Positions 18,003 to 27,574 of a DNA stretch of 64,000 nucleotides are shown piece after piece (position 1 is the first letter of the stretch; each line of letters begins with the position of its first letter). The stretch lies in NCBI RefSeq assembly GCF_017875395.1, contig NZ_JAGGMO010000007.1, positions 41,445 through 105,444 on the forward strand. Direction: 5' to 3'. The notes beneath the pieces are model-generated. The model was not told the DNA's origin. It was given only the letters and a program-made list of their open reading frames with translations, and made no database searches. The DNA comes from Methanococcus voltae (lineage in GTDB: Archaea; AGJL01; Methanococci; Methanococcales; Methanococcaceae). The position numbers and the translations under genes are program-made.

Positions 18003-19130
18003 TTAGATAAATGAATAAATTATTACCACAATTATGAGTAGCCAAATCAATGAGCCGATTGAATGTAGTACTTTGTCATTTATAACGTAGGATAATCCAT
18101 TAGCGATATGGTCGGTAATTCGACTATTACCTAGTTCTCGTATTGTATCGGGGAGTGATACCCAAATATGGTAACCATCCAATGGTATTGCAGGTAATAA
18201 ATTAAATATTGCCAATAATAAATTTAGCATAAATGACCAATATATTATATTTATGAGTAAATTTACATAACCTGAAGTTACAGCCATTATTCCAATTTTT
18301 CCATCAGAATCCGTCGTTATATTATAATCTATCATTTCATTGCTTCGTATAACTACAATATTTGAACTCATATTAGGCTTTAATTTGCTCGCTTCTTTTT
18401 GGAATTCTCCCAAAGAATTTATTTTGACACCGTTGATTGAGTATATTGTATCGTTATCAAATAATACGCCATCAGCAGGACGGTCCTCTAATACATTGGA
18501 TATTGTAATATCACTATCCAATGACGTTCCCCAAGGTAAAGCAAAGAGGAATAATAAGGCAAGTATCAAATTAGACATGGGTCCTGCAGCTGCTACGGAA
18601 CCACGCACTCTTTTAGCAGAATTTTGATATTCTTCCGTAAATTCTACAAAAGCACCCAATGGTATTCCTAAGGCTAATAATATACCAGTACTTTTTATTT
18701 TTTGATTGAATGACCTAGCTACAATACCATGAGCTAGTTCGTGAATTGTAATTCCTAATCCAAGTGCGATAATTCCTGCAATCCATGGTATTGTATTCCC
18801 AAATAACATAATTACAGGTGTTGCTGCTTCACGTTCAATGCTTCCATTAATTACGCCCAGCGAGGACATTAAATAATTTACAAATGCGAAAATACTTATT
18901 AACACTGCAAGAGGTATCGATAATGTAGATAACCACTGCCAAAATTTGTATTTTCCTACTTTATCAATAAATTTTAATCCTATTTTCGTTTTTAAAATAC
19001 CAAATACGAAATACGTTTTTAATTCATAGTTCAATTTTAAGTCATATTTTTCTTTAAATTTATCTAAAGTTAGTAATAGTATCCACAACAGTATGAATAT
19101 TATTAAAACCATGTTTTGTGATAAGTCCAT
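18003..19130 (-). CDS. Site-2 protease (M50 intramembrane metalloprotease)
   Basis: 375 residues with about six membrane segments. The zinc site HELAH is at residues 130-134 in a membrane helix, and the second motif NLLPAIPLDGYH near 310-320 supplies the third ligand. A PDZ-like domain lies between (about 205-275), as in RseP-type proteases. It would cut membrane-bound substrates such as anchored regulators; none is encoded nearby. The ATG follows GGTGTAGAA. It lies downstream of the rdgB-like gene but 339 bp away, so it likely has its own promoter. Confidence 0.92.
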   Translation of the reverse strand: MDLSQNMVLIIFILLWILLLTLDKFKEKYDLKLNYELKTYFVFGILKTKIGLKFIDKVGKYKFWQWLSTLSIPLAVLISIFAFVNYLMSSLGVINGSIEREAATPVIMLFGNTIPWIAGIIALGLGITIHELAHGIVARSFNQKIKSTGILLALGIPLGAFVEFTEEYQNSAKRVRGSVAAAGPMSNLILALLFLFALPWGTSLDSDITISNVLEDRPADGVLFDNDTIYSINGVKINSLGEFQKEASKLKPNMSSNIVVIRSNEMIDYNITTDSDGKIGIMAVTSGYVNLLINIIYWSFMLNLLLAIFNLLPAIPLDGYHIWVSLPDTIRELGNSRITDHIANGLSYVINDKVLHSIGSLIWLLIIVVIIYSFI

Positions 19131-19469
19131 TTCTACACCTTATCTAGCTTAAAGTCTAATAATTAATATTGTATACCTATTTTAATAATTTAATATTTTA
19201 AATCTTGGTTTATTACCTATATGTACTTTGGTATATTATTCGATCAATATTAAAATAATTAATAATTAACTAATTATTTGATAAAATTACATTGAAGATT
19301 AAAAATAAATCATACATATATAAAGTAAAATATAAAATATAAAAAATAAAACCGAAATATATGAAAATAAAAATAAAAGGAATATATTAGGTATAATTAT
19401 AATCGCATATGATATATTGTCTAAAATATACTAAAAATCACACCTAAGAACTTTTAATGAATTTTTGAA
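19131..19469. other. Intergenic region upstream of the M50 protease
   Basis: Very AT-rich with several A-runs; nothing gene-like or strongly structured seen. Confidence 0.5.
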
Positions 19470-20057
19470 TTATTCTAAATTTAAAGAATCAATATAATTC
19501 TTAAAGTTAACAAAAGCATTTTTTCTATGTGATATATCACTTTTTTCTTCAGGTAACATTTCTGCAAATGTTTTTTCGTGATTTTTAGGTATAAATATAC
19601 TATCGTAAGCAAAACCATATCCATTTGATTTTATTTTGTAGGAGATGGTGCCTTCAACTGTTCCCGTGAATGTTTTAAGTTCTTTGCCGTTATAGTATCC
19701 AATAACTGTTTTAAAATATGCGTTTCTTTTTTTACAGGTACCTAGTAATTTTAAAATACCTTCATTTCCAAGGGTCATTTGAACAAATTTAGAGTATGTT
19801 CCAGGGAATTCTCGTAACGATTCTATGAATAATCCACTGTCTTCTACAATTATGCCTGAACCATCTTTGGATATCTTTTTATTTAACGTATATTTGTCAT
19901 AAACGTATTTAGCTCCATATTCAGCTACTTCTTCAAGAGTACCTTGTAATTCAGGATATGGTATCTTCAACTGTTCTATTTCATATTTTGAATTTTTTAG
20001 AATTAGTTTAGCTTCGTTAACTTTGTTCATGTTTCCCGTAGCAAATAATAATTTCAT
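19470..20057 (-). CDS. XTP/dITP diphosphatase (RdgB/Ham1)
   Basis: House-cleaning pyrophosphatase that removes XTP, ITP and dITP. 195 residues. It starts [17 protein letters not shown] (substrate loop), has [11 protein letters not shown] and GTYSKF for metal and base recognition, and ends with [13 protein letters not shown], the conserved SHR motif. The ATG at 20057 follows GGTGGAAAT; an earlier in-frame start would put that site inside the gene. Single gene between the metal ATPase and the protease. Confidence 0.94.
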   Translation of the reverse strand: MKLLFATGNMNKVNEAKLILKNSKYEIEQLKIPYPELQGTLEEVAEYGAKYVYDKYTLNKKISKDGSGIIVEDSGLFIESLREFPGTYSKFVQMTLGNEGILKLLGTCKKRNAYFKTVIGYYNGKELKTFTGTVEGTISYKIKSNGYGFAYDSIFIPKNHEKTFAEMLPEEKSDISHRKNAFVNFKNYIDSLNLE

Positions 20058-20209
20058 ATTTCCACCATAGTCCTTAAAATATTCCAAATTAATTAAAAAA
20101 TATTACCAAAATATAATAGTATTACAATGTATTTAAACATTGCATAGTTCTCTCTAAGTAATAATAAATTTAAAAATAAAATAAAAATAAAATTAAAAAA
20201 ATAGGGGTT

Positions 20210-20222
20210 GCTATATAATAGC
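20210..20222 (-). terminator. Terminator hairpin of the metal ATPase gene
   Basis: GCTAT-TAT-ATAGC (5-bp stem) about 25 nt past the stop codon, followed on the transcribed strand by AACCCC and a run of seven T. Confidence 0.45.
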
Positions 20223-20247
20223 ATTTGATTACTTATTTAACAATTAT

Positions 20248-22428
20248 TTAATAGTTGTAATTTTTGCGAATTATTCTCAATGAATTTAATATTGCGAGTA
20301 CGGTAACACCTACATCTGCAAAAACGGCTTCCCACAACGATATAATACCTAAAATACCCAAGTTTATGAATAGTATTTTGATACCCAATGATAGAATTAT
20401 GTTTTGATATACTATTTTTTTCGTGAATTTTGATATTTTAACTCCTTTTATAATACTGGCCATATCATCGTTTGTGATTATTATGTCGGATGCTTCAACT
20501 GCTACATCACTACCTAAGTTACCCATTGATATTCCAACATTTGCTCGCCTAATAACTGGTGCATCATTAATACCATCGCCTATAAATGCTATTTTATTAT
20601 TTGATGACATTTCTTCAATAATATTTAATTTATCTTCCGGTAATAATTCATAATAATAACCATCCATATTTAAACGTTTAGCTACGTTTTCTGCTACTTT
20701 TTGGGTATCTCCTGTTAATAATAAATTTTTAAAACCCATACTAGATAATTTAGAAATTGTTTCTAGAGATTCTTCTTTTAATCTATCTTCTAAGCTATAA
20801 TGACCCATATATTCATTATTTAATCCTACGAATACATTTGTAATATTATTATTTATTTTTGAGTCATTAATTTCGATATTGTACATTTTTAATAGTTTTT
20901 CATTACCTATTAAGAAAATATTTTCATCATCTTGTTCCGAATTCATATGTCTAAATTTTAAAATCATTCCTTTTCCAGAAATTTCTTCAGTTGATTCTAC
21001 TTTTATTTTTTTACTAAGTAATTTAATGAATATATCATTCGGTAAATTATTTTGTTTATTTTTATCAAATATTTTATTTTCATAATATTTGCAAATTGCA
21101 ATGGCTAAGGGATGATTTGAATTTTTTTCAGCCAAATTTGATAAATAATTTAATTTTAAAATGTCCTGTTCCTTTAAATTTCCATTACTTAAACTAAATT
21201 TGGATACTTCAAATTTACCATATGTTAAGGTACCTGTTTTATCATATGCAAAAGTATCTACTTTTGTTAGTTCATCCACATAGTTCGAACCTTTTACGAG
21301 GATTCCTTCTTTTGCAAGCCTTCCGATACTTGAAAAGTAACTCAACGGAACTGAAAGTACCAAAGCACAAGGACAGGATATTACAAGAAGTATTAGGGCT
21401 TTATTTATCCAAGAATAGTCCCCATATAGTATTATCGGCACGACTGCAATCAATAATGATAGTCCAACTACGAAAGGAGTATAATATTTTGCAAATGTTG
21501 TTATAAATTTCTCCGATTTTGATTTCCGGATATTTGCAATTTCTATTAAATCCCTAATTTTTGAAATCATAGAATTACTATACTCTGTTGTAACCTTTAT
21601 TTTCAATGGTTTTGCTAAATTTATGGAGCCAGAATATATTATATCATCAGTGGATACCTTCTTGGGGAAGCTTTCACCAGTTATTGCGGACGTATCTACG
21701 TTAGAATTACCTTCTACTACTATTCCATCTAGAGGTACCTTTTCCCCAACTTTTACGAGGATTGTATCTCCAACATCCACTGTATCGGGATTTACTTTTT
21801 TGGGTTCTCCATCAATAAGTAAATTGGCATAATTAACTTTTAAGGAAACGAGTGAGTTAATCGATTTTTTTGAATTATTTAGGGCTTTTTCTTGAAGATA
21901 TTCGCCAATGGTGTATAATAGCATTACTGCAACCCCTTCGGGGTATTCTCCAATAAAAAATGCACCTAAAGATGCGATAGTCATAAGGAAATTTTCATCA
22001 AATATATTGCCATGTGTAATATTTGTTATGGTTTTTGAAATTACAAATCGACCTGCTATTAAATACAAGATAAAGAATCCAATAATGGCCATATTATTTG
22101 TTAAATAGCCCGAATAGTATGTAAATATTAATATTAAAAATAATGTACTCATTAAACTTAATTCTATTATTTTTCTTTTGTCATTATCTTCAGTTTCAAC
22201 TTCATTATTATTGGTGTTACTTTCATCTATTTTTATTAATTTTACGCCTTTTTCTACTGAATCTATAATTTTTTGCACTTTTTCAGTATCAATTTCTTCA
22301 TCAAATACGTATAACTCAAAAGTTGTTAAATTCATAGTAGCTGAGGGATATAATTCTTTTATTTTTAATTCTATTTTAGACGCACAGGCAGAACATTTTA
22401 ATCCTTTCAAGTGATATTTTAATACCAT
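20248..22428 (-). CDS. P1B-2 heavy-metal ATPase (Zn/Cd/Pb exporter)
   Basis: 726 residues. An N-terminal metal-binding domain carries GLKCSACASK (Cys12, Cys15). The transmembrane core has SCPCALVLSVP (CPC site), DKTGTLTYG phosphorylation motif, NHPLAIAI and GDGINDAP. In the last membrane helices N(X7)K (NIILSLGIK) and FADVGVTVLAILN match the P1B-2 signature, which indicates Zn2+, Cd2+ or Pb2+ rather than copper. The CadC-like ArsR gene lies 81 bp upstream on the same strand, so an operon induced by metal is likely. GAGATGAAACC precedes the ATG. Confidence 0.93.
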   Translation of the reverse strand: MVLKYHLKGLKCSACASKIELKIKELYPSATMNLTTFELYVFDEEIDTEKVQKIIDSVEKGVKLIKIDESNTNNNEVETEDNDKRKIIELSLMSTLFLILIFTYYSGYLTNNMAIIGFFILYLIAGRFVISKTITNITHGNIFDENFLMTIASLGAFFIGEYPEGVAVMLLYTIGEYLQEKALNNSKKSINSLVSLKVNYANLLIDGEPKKVNPDTVDVGDTILVKVGEKVPLDGIVVEGNSNVDTSAITGESFPKKVSTDDIIYSGSINLAKPLKIKVTTEYSNSMISKIRDLIEIANIRKSKSEKFITTFAKYYTPFVVGLSLLIAVVPIILYGDYSWINKALILLVISCPCALVLSVPLSYFSSIGRLAKEGILVKGSNYVDELTKVDTFAYDKTGTLTYGKFEVSKFSLSNGNLKEQDILKLNYLSNLAEKNSNHPLAIAICKYYENKIFDKNKQNNLPNDIFIKLLSKKIKVESTEEISGKGMILKFRHMNSEQDDENIFLIGNEKLLKMYNIEINDSKINNNITNVFVGLNNEYMGHYSLEDRLKEESLETISKLSSMGFKNLLLTGDTQKVAENVAKRLNMDGYYYELLPEDKLNIIEEMSSNNKIAFIGDGINDAPVIRRANVGISMGNLGSDVAVEASDIIITNDDMASIIKGVKISKFTKKIVYQNIILSLGIKILFINLGILGIISLWEAVFADVGVTVLAILNSLRIIRKNYNY

Positions 22429-22509
22429 GGTTTCATCTCAAGGTTTTATTTTTAATTATCGTCATTTATTTTTAATTCTATTTTATTTTCTTTTTATTTT
22501 TTTATTTTT

Positions 22510-22914
22510 TTATTTTTTAGTAATTTTTTCAAGTATTTCGCATATTTTTAAGTCTTTTATCGAGTAATATATAAATTTTCCATCTTTCCTGCTCTTTATT
22601 AAATTTTTATCTCTTAATATCCGTAATTGGTGAGATAATGCAGATTTGGTGCAGTTTAATACCGAGGATAATTCACAGGGGCAGTATTCTCCATTTTTTA
22701 AGATAAATAGTATTTTTAGACGGTTAGGTTCACTTAAAGCAGTGAAATAATTTGCTATTTCCGAAATTTCTTCATCATTAGGTAATGATTCGATAGCTTT
22801 TTGAATATGCACTTGATTTTCATCATGTTCTTGACACATTTCAACTTCTAATTCTTCAAAATCCTTTATTTTACTATTTCTTTTTATTTCTACTTTTTTT
22901 TCATATTTTAACAT
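22510..22914 (-). CDS. ArsR/SmtB-family metal sensor repressor, CadC-like
   Basis: 134-residue winged-helix repressor. The DNA-recognition helix is CTKSALSHQLR. Potential metal ligands match the CadC pattern: Cys in the N-terminal arm (EMCQEHD) and Cys-Pro-Cys before the recognition helix (GEYCPCELSS), plus Cys in VLNC. It is the first gene of a two-gene unit with the P1B-2 ATPase. A perfect 16-bp inverted repeat lies 73 bp upstream of its ATG. The expected behaviour is repression released by Cd, Pb or Zn. AGGGGTTAATC precedes the ATG. Confidence 0.92.
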   Translation of the reverse strand: MLKYEKKVEIKRNSKIKDFEELEVEMCQEHDENQVHIQKAIESLPNDEEISEIANYFTALSEPNRLKILFILKNGEYCPCELSSVLNCTKSALSHQLRILRDKNLIKSRKDGKFIYYSIKDLKICEILEKITKK

Positions 22915-22986
22915 GATTAACCCCTTATTTTAATGATTATGACGTATAATAATATTTAGTTACTAATCTCATGTATAGTTACATAG

Positions 22987-23002
22987 TTGAACAATTGTTC
23001 AA
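22987..23002 (-). promoter_or_regulatory. Probable ArsR/CadC operator
   Basis: TTGAACAATTGTTCAA, a perfect 16-bp palindrome containing TGAACA-N2-TGTTCA, the core known for SmtB/CadC-type operators. It is upstream of the repressor/ATPase pair and beside AT-rich TATA-like sequence, so autoregulation is the simplest reading. Confidence 0.75.
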
Positions 23003-23108
23003 TTGTTATATTATTTGAGCTACTATTATATAAATTATATTATTGATAGTGTAAATTAACTTTACTTAAATTTTTTAATTATGCTTAAAAATAGTTCTAA
23101 AAATTTAT

Positions 23109-23335
23109 CTCGACATCAACACCAAATTTCATACTTGGAATATACCATGTCAATTGGCTAACCCTAAATGTCGAGACCAGTTTACTAACTTTTGCTGTAT
23201 TATGGTCACTGCAAGCCAACGCAAACTCTCATAACTCGCCCAAAAGTTGGTTTATACGATAATATTGCTTCAAATTCGAACCCTCTATCATTGCGAGGTC
23301 ATCCATAGGCTCCATGTAGGTCGGTTTATTGAAGC
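23109..23335. ncRNA. Candidate structured non-coding RNA, family unknown
   Basis: A 227-bp stretch with visibly higher G+C than the surrounding intergenic DNA and no open reading frame. Four consecutive helices can be drawn: CTCGACAT/ATGTCGAG (23109-23116 with 23168-23175), GACCA/TGGTC (23175-23179 with 23203-23207), CCAAC/GTTGG (23216-23220 with 23246-23250) and GCTTCAA/TTGAAGC (23267-23273 with 23329-23335). Inside the last is CCTC/GAGG (23282-23285 with 23294-23297). GACAT can also pair with ATGTC at 23147-23151. For minus-strand transcription there are TATA-like runs at about 23337-23367 and T-runs near 23080-23105; the third helix extends better on the plus strand. It does not show RNase P or SRP RNA signatures. 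Confidence 0.55.
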
Positions 23336-23534
23336 TATATATTACATAACATAAACTGTTATATATAGCTATTATATTATCAACGTATTTTTTGAGAATA
23401 TGTCATTATCAAAGCAATAGAATTTAAAATAATGTAAATTATAATTATAACCAAATATTAGTTGAATTTACTAAAATTAAATATATATAATAAAAATAGA
23501 TATATATTCAACATTACTTTAAATCGGTGAAATT

Positions 23535-24458
23535 ATGATATATGTAGTAGGACATAAAAATCCGGATACAGATAGCGTCTGTTCTGCAATAGCACTTGCT
23601 TATTTCTTAGACGGAATGGCAGCAAAACAAGGAAGCATAAATCCAGAAACTGAGTTTATATTAAAAAGATTTGGTTTGATGGAGCCAGAGACAATAACTT
23701 CTGCAAAAGGAAAGCAGATATATTTAGTAGATCATGCTGAAAGGTCACAATCACTTGATGATTTAGAAGATGGCAAATTATTGGGTATTATAGACCACCA
23801 CAAGGTAGGAATTTCCACATCCGAACCAATAATTTATATTTCAAAGCCTATTGGTTCAACAGCATCTGTAATTTCTGAATTATACTTTAGAAATAGTTTA
23901 GACTATATTGGTGCAAAAAATAAAGAATTGAAACCAGATATTGCAGGTATTTTATTGTCGGCAATTTTATCTGATACTTTATTGTTCAAATCACCTACAA
24001 CAACTGAATTAGATAAAGAATTAGCTACCAAACTTGCAGAAATTGCTAATGTAAAAGATATGTATGATTACGGTATTGACATGTTAAAAGCAAAATCTAC
24101 AGTTGGTAGTATGGCACCATCTGAAATTTTAGATATCGATTATAAAGAATTTAGCTTAAATGGTAAGAAAGTTGGCGTAGGACAAGCTGAAGTTATCGAT
24201 GCGTCAGAAGTTGAATCTAAAAAAGATGAAATCTATAAATTACTTCAGGAAAGAGTTGAGTCTGGTAACTACGACTTAATATTATTCTTGATTACAGATA
24301 TAATGGAAGAAGGTAGTGAAGTTTTAGTATGTGGTAATAAGGAAGCATTTGAAGCGTCATTTAATGTAAAAGTGCCAGAAAATAGCGTATTTATCGAAGG
24401 ATTAATGTCCCGGAAAAAACAAGTTATTCCACCTTTAGAAAAATACTACAATATGTAA
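23535..24458 (+). CDS. ppaC: Manganese-dependent inorganic pyrophosphatase
   Basis: Family II pyrophosphatase of the DHH superfamily, 307 residues. Metal ligands are visible in GHKNPDTDSV (residues 6-15), the DHH motif in IIDHHKVG (about 91-98), and the C-terminal DHHA2 domain ends with SRKKQVIPPLE. It hydrolyses PPi from biosynthetic reactions in the cytoplasm. GGTGAAATT precedes the ATG, with a TATA box (ATATATAA) at 23481-23488. Single gene downstream of the RNA candidate. Confidence 0.96.
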   Translation: MIYVVGHKNPDTDSVCSAIALAYFLDGMAAKQGSINPETEFILKRFGLMEPETITSAKGKQIYLVDHAERSQSLDDLEDGKLLGIIDHHKVGISTSEPIIYISKPIGSTASVISELYFRNSLDYIGAKNKELKPDIAGILLSAILSDTLLFKSPTTTELDKELATKLAEIANVKDMYDYGIDMLKAKSTVGSMAPSEILDIDYKEFSLNGKKVGVGQAEVIDASEVESKKDEIYKLLQERVESGNYDLILFLITDIMEEGSEVLVCGNKEAFEASFNVKVPENSVFIEGLMSRKKQVIPPLEKYYNM

Positions 24459-24891
24459 TTTAACATACCTCATATTCAATATTTATTACTCAATATTTTT
24501 TTATTTTTTTAATTTTAATCATTTATTTTTGGGCTATTTTACATCTAATTAGTTTAATTTCAGTTTAAATTTAAACAGAAAAATATAAAAAACATTAATC
24601 AATATATTAAATAGTTTGATAGTTACTAAAATTTAACAGTACTATTAAACGCCTTTTATTATTTGCCAGTATAATTATAAGGCAATATGTAGATAGTTTC
24701 TTTGAAATTGCTATGATTATTACCTTTTTTTCAAGCGAAAATCAAGCGTGGCTATTTGTATAAATTAAATTAATTACATATATATGAATTAAAAAATATG
24801 TATTTAATATAGCGATATTATTAAAAAATATTCTAAAAGATAATCTACAAAAATATTCATATATGTATATATTTATTAATTGGTGTATTTT
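24459..24891. other. Intergenic region with a GC-richer patch
   Basis: About 430 bp without a gene. Around 24655-24755 the composition becomes less AT-rich, with GCC...GGC able to pair across 24666-24684 and the direct repeat TCAAGCG at 24731-24737 and 24742-24748. This may be an upstream regulatory site or a small RNA; evidence is weak. Confidence 0.3.
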
Positions 24892-26373
24892 ATGAAAAAC
24901 TTTGAAATTATTTTAGTTTTCGTAATATATTTAATAGTAATGCTGGGTATAGGTGTTCACTATTATAGAAAGAACGAAAATTTAAGTGATTATATTTTGG
25001 GAGGCAGGAAACTTAACAGTTGGGTAACTGCTTTAAGTTCTCAAGCTTCAGACATGAGCGGTTGGCTCTTAATGGGCTTACCTGGTTTTGCATATTTGGC
25101 AGGTATGGAAGCAATATGGATTGCGCTAGGTCTTGCAGTTGGTACGTATCTGAATTGGAAGTTTGTTGCACGTAAACTTAGGCGATACACAGAAGTTGCA
25201 AAAGATTCTATAACATTACCCGTTTACTTTGAAAATAGATTTAGGGATAATTCTAAAATACTAAGGCTTATTTCTGCAGTGTTTATCTTAATTTTCTTTA
25301 TGATATATACCTCATCAGGTCTTGTAGCAGGTGGAAAGTTATTTGGAACCGTATTTGGTTTAGATTACACACTTGCGTTAACAATTGGGGCACTTGTAAT
25401 TATTTCATACACCTTTTTAGGTGGATTCTTAGCAGTTTGTTGGACTGACTTTATACAAGGTTTAATTATGGTATTGGCAATTACTGTAGTACCTTTAGCT
25501 GCTATAATGAATATTGGAGGTCCTGACACAGTAATGGCAGGCTTTAATGAGATAAGTCCTGATTTTACAAATCCATTTACTGATTTATCTGGACAACCTT
25601 TGGCTTTATTTGCCGTAATATCTTCATTAGCTTGGGGTTTGGGTTACTTCGGACAACCGCATATCTTGGTTAGATTTATGGCGATTAGCTCGGAAGATAA
25701 AATACCAAAAGCAAGGCGTATTGCCACGATTTGGGTGGTAATAAGTCTTGCAATGGCTGTATTAGTAGGTATGGTCGGTGCTGTAGCTTTCCAAGCACAA
25801 CCTTTATCTGATCCAGAAAGTGTATTCATGGTTTTGATTGATGGACTATTCCCAAGTTTATTGGGGGGTGTACTTTTGGCTGCAGTTTTGGCTGCTATTA
25901 TGAGTACAGTAGACTCACAGATGTTGGTAACTGCCTCAGCACTTACTGAAGATATGTATTCACTTATAAGAAGAGAAGCATCCGAAAAAGAGTTATTATG
26001 GGTTAGCAGACTTTCTGTAATTTTAGTTGCAGTAATGGCTTATATAATGGCTTTAGATGTAAATAACAAAGTATTGGATTTAGTTTCATATGCCTGGGCA
26101 GGATTTGGGGCTACATTTGGTCCTTTGATTTTATTCTCCTTATTCTGGAAGAAAACTACAAAAGGTGGAGCAATTGCAGGTATGCTTGCAGGTGGCTTAA
26201 CCGTAATACTTTGGAAAAACATTAGCATGTTTGGTTTATCCGGGGGAATATTTGACCTTTACGAAATAGTGCCTGCATTCATTATAGCATCTGTATTTAT
26301 CGTATTGGTTAGCTTATTGGAGAAACCCTCTAAAGATATGCTGGAAGAGTATGAAAGAGTTACAAATAATTAA
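24892..26373 (+). CDS. Sodium:solute symporter (SSS family, PutP-like)
   Basis: 493 residues with about thirteen transmembrane segments. Family features include the N-terminal YILGGRKLNSWVTALSSQASDMSGWLL, GLGYFGQPHI and AAIMSTVDSQML, which form the Na+ and substrate path in proline transporters such as PutP. Proline is the closest characterised substrate, but methanogens may use it for other solutes. The ATG at 24892 is preceded by GGTGTATTTT; a TTG four codons upstream is less likely. Single gene. Confidence 0.9.
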   Translation: MKNFEIILVFVIYLIVMLGIGVHYYRKNENLSDYILGGRKLNSWVTALSSQASDMSGWLLMGLPGFAYLAGMEAIWIALGLAVGTYLNWKFVARKLRRYTEVAKDSITLPVYFENRFRDNSKILRLISAVFILIFFMIYTSSGLVAGGKLFGTVFGLDYTLALTIGALVIISYTFLGGFLAVCWTDFIQGLIMVLAITVVPLAAIMNIGGPDTVMAGFNEISPDFTNPFTDLSGQPLALFAVISSLAWGLGYFGQPHILVRFMAISSEDKIPKARRIATIWVVISLAMAVLVGMVGAVAFQAQPLSDPESVFMVLIDGLFPSLLGGVLLAAVLAAIMSTVDSQMLVTASALTEDMYSLIRREASEKELLWVSRLSVILVAVMAYIMALDVNNKVLDLVSYAWAGFGATFGPLILFSLFWKKTTKGGAIAGMLAGGLTVILWKNISMFGLSGGIFDLYEIVPAFIIASVFIVLVSLLEKPSKDMLEEYERVTNN

Positions 26374-26661
26374 CTAATCACGAATAATGGTTATTTAAAA
26401 ATTGAAGTTTTTAATTCTTAATACTCAATTTTATCTTTTTTAATCTTTTTTATAGGGTCTTTTTATTTTACATTAATTTTACAATTCTATATTTATATTT
26501 GTCATTTTGAGGTATTTTTATTTTCAATAAATTAATATACTAATATCGTTAAGTATAAATTACCGATAAATTCAAATGATTTTTATACTATATTCACTAA
26601 TTAATTTGTATGTTTTAATTACATTAAGATATTATAAATTAATGTAAAATTATGGGAAATT

Positions 26662-26904
26662 ATGGATTATTCTGAAATTGAACTTTCTTTAAGGAATCGC
26701 GAAATATTGGTTGATAAAGGTGCCTATAGCATAAAGAGAAAATTCGCATTTTTACTTCAAAAAGAGGATGTTTTGCTTTTTGACGAAAATAAATACTATG
26801 CAAATGACGAAGTAATAGTTTTGGATGACTATTCCTATTCTGATAGTAAGCGACCAAAAGAATATCTTAAGGTTTTTGAAATTAGTAATATATCTAAAAG
26901 ATAA
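26662..26904 (+). CDS. Small hypothetical protein
   Basis: 80 residues, charged, with alternating hydrophobic stretches that suggest a small beta-barrel (AFLLQKEDVLLFDENKYY, then VIVLDDYS). No recognised motif, no cysteine, no membrane segment. The ribosome binding site is weak (ATGGGAAATT). Codon usage looks like its neighbours. It lies between the symporter and a small membrane protein, all on the plus strand. I do not recognise the family. Confidence 0.6.
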   Translation: MDYSEIELSLRNREILVDKGAYSIKRKFAFLLQKEDVLLFDENKYYANDEVIVLDDYSYSDSKRPKEYLKVFEISNISKR

Positions 26905-27041
26905 AACTTAAGGTAGAAATTGTAAAAAATAAGAATAAAAATAAAAAAATAATGTACAAATAAAAAAAATTTACGATTAAATGATTTAAAATCAACTTGT
27001 AAACAACATGTAATGATTATTAAGTGTATTATGGTGATATT

Positions 27042-27317
27042 ATGGCTTTAGATGAAAAATTGGCTATTTTAAACGGGGTTTTTGGAGTTGTATTTGGATA
27101 TTTGGCTAATTACGTATATACAATGGGTTTGGGCTTTTTAAGTGGAATAGCTACCATTGTATTTTTACTTATTGGATTCATAGTTTCAGGACACGTTACT
27201 TCTAAACTCTTTGGAAACAAGAGTATGTCTCAAAAACAATGGTTAGGTGGGGGATTGCCAATATATTTCTTCATAGCTATTGTATTTTGGGTTTTAGCTT
27301 ATAATGGAATTTTTTAA
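27042..27317 (+). CDS. Small EMC6-like membrane protein
   Basis: 91 residues with three hydrophobic segments (about 12-30, 35-55 and 72-90) separated by short loops and a GNKSMSQKQW polar stretch. Size and layout resemble the archaeal DUF5379/EMC6-like proteins, relatives of a subunit of the eukaryotic membrane insertase; that assignment is from memory of the family and not certain. The ATG at 27042 follows GGTGATATT; an upstream GTG is not favoured. Confidence 0.65.
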   Translation: MALDEKLAILNGVFGVVFGYLANYVYTMGLGFLSGIATIVFLLIGFIVSGHVTSKLFGNKSMSQKQWLGGGLPIYFFIAIVFWVLAYNGIF

Positions 27318-27574
27318 GTAATAATGTAATTTTCTAAACATTATTCTTGCATATTTCTTGAATATATTTTTAACAAATAATTACCCTATTTTATTTTTAA
27401 TTTTAAATAATATAATTTTAATTAATATTAGTTTTGATATTAAGTCTTCATTTCTTTATCCAAATCGTAAAAACTATATCTTATAAGTTTAAAATATAAA
27501 ATAGTTTAAAAATATGAAATACAACATTATCAATTGAAAATTATACTTTAAATATACGGACTAATGGTGTTACA

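Noticed and set aside
23109..23335. RNase P RNA or SRP RNA identity for the structured element
   Set aside because: Neither strand shows the conserved P4-forming blocks of RNase P RNA or the GGAAG/AGCA helix 8 motif of SRP RNA.
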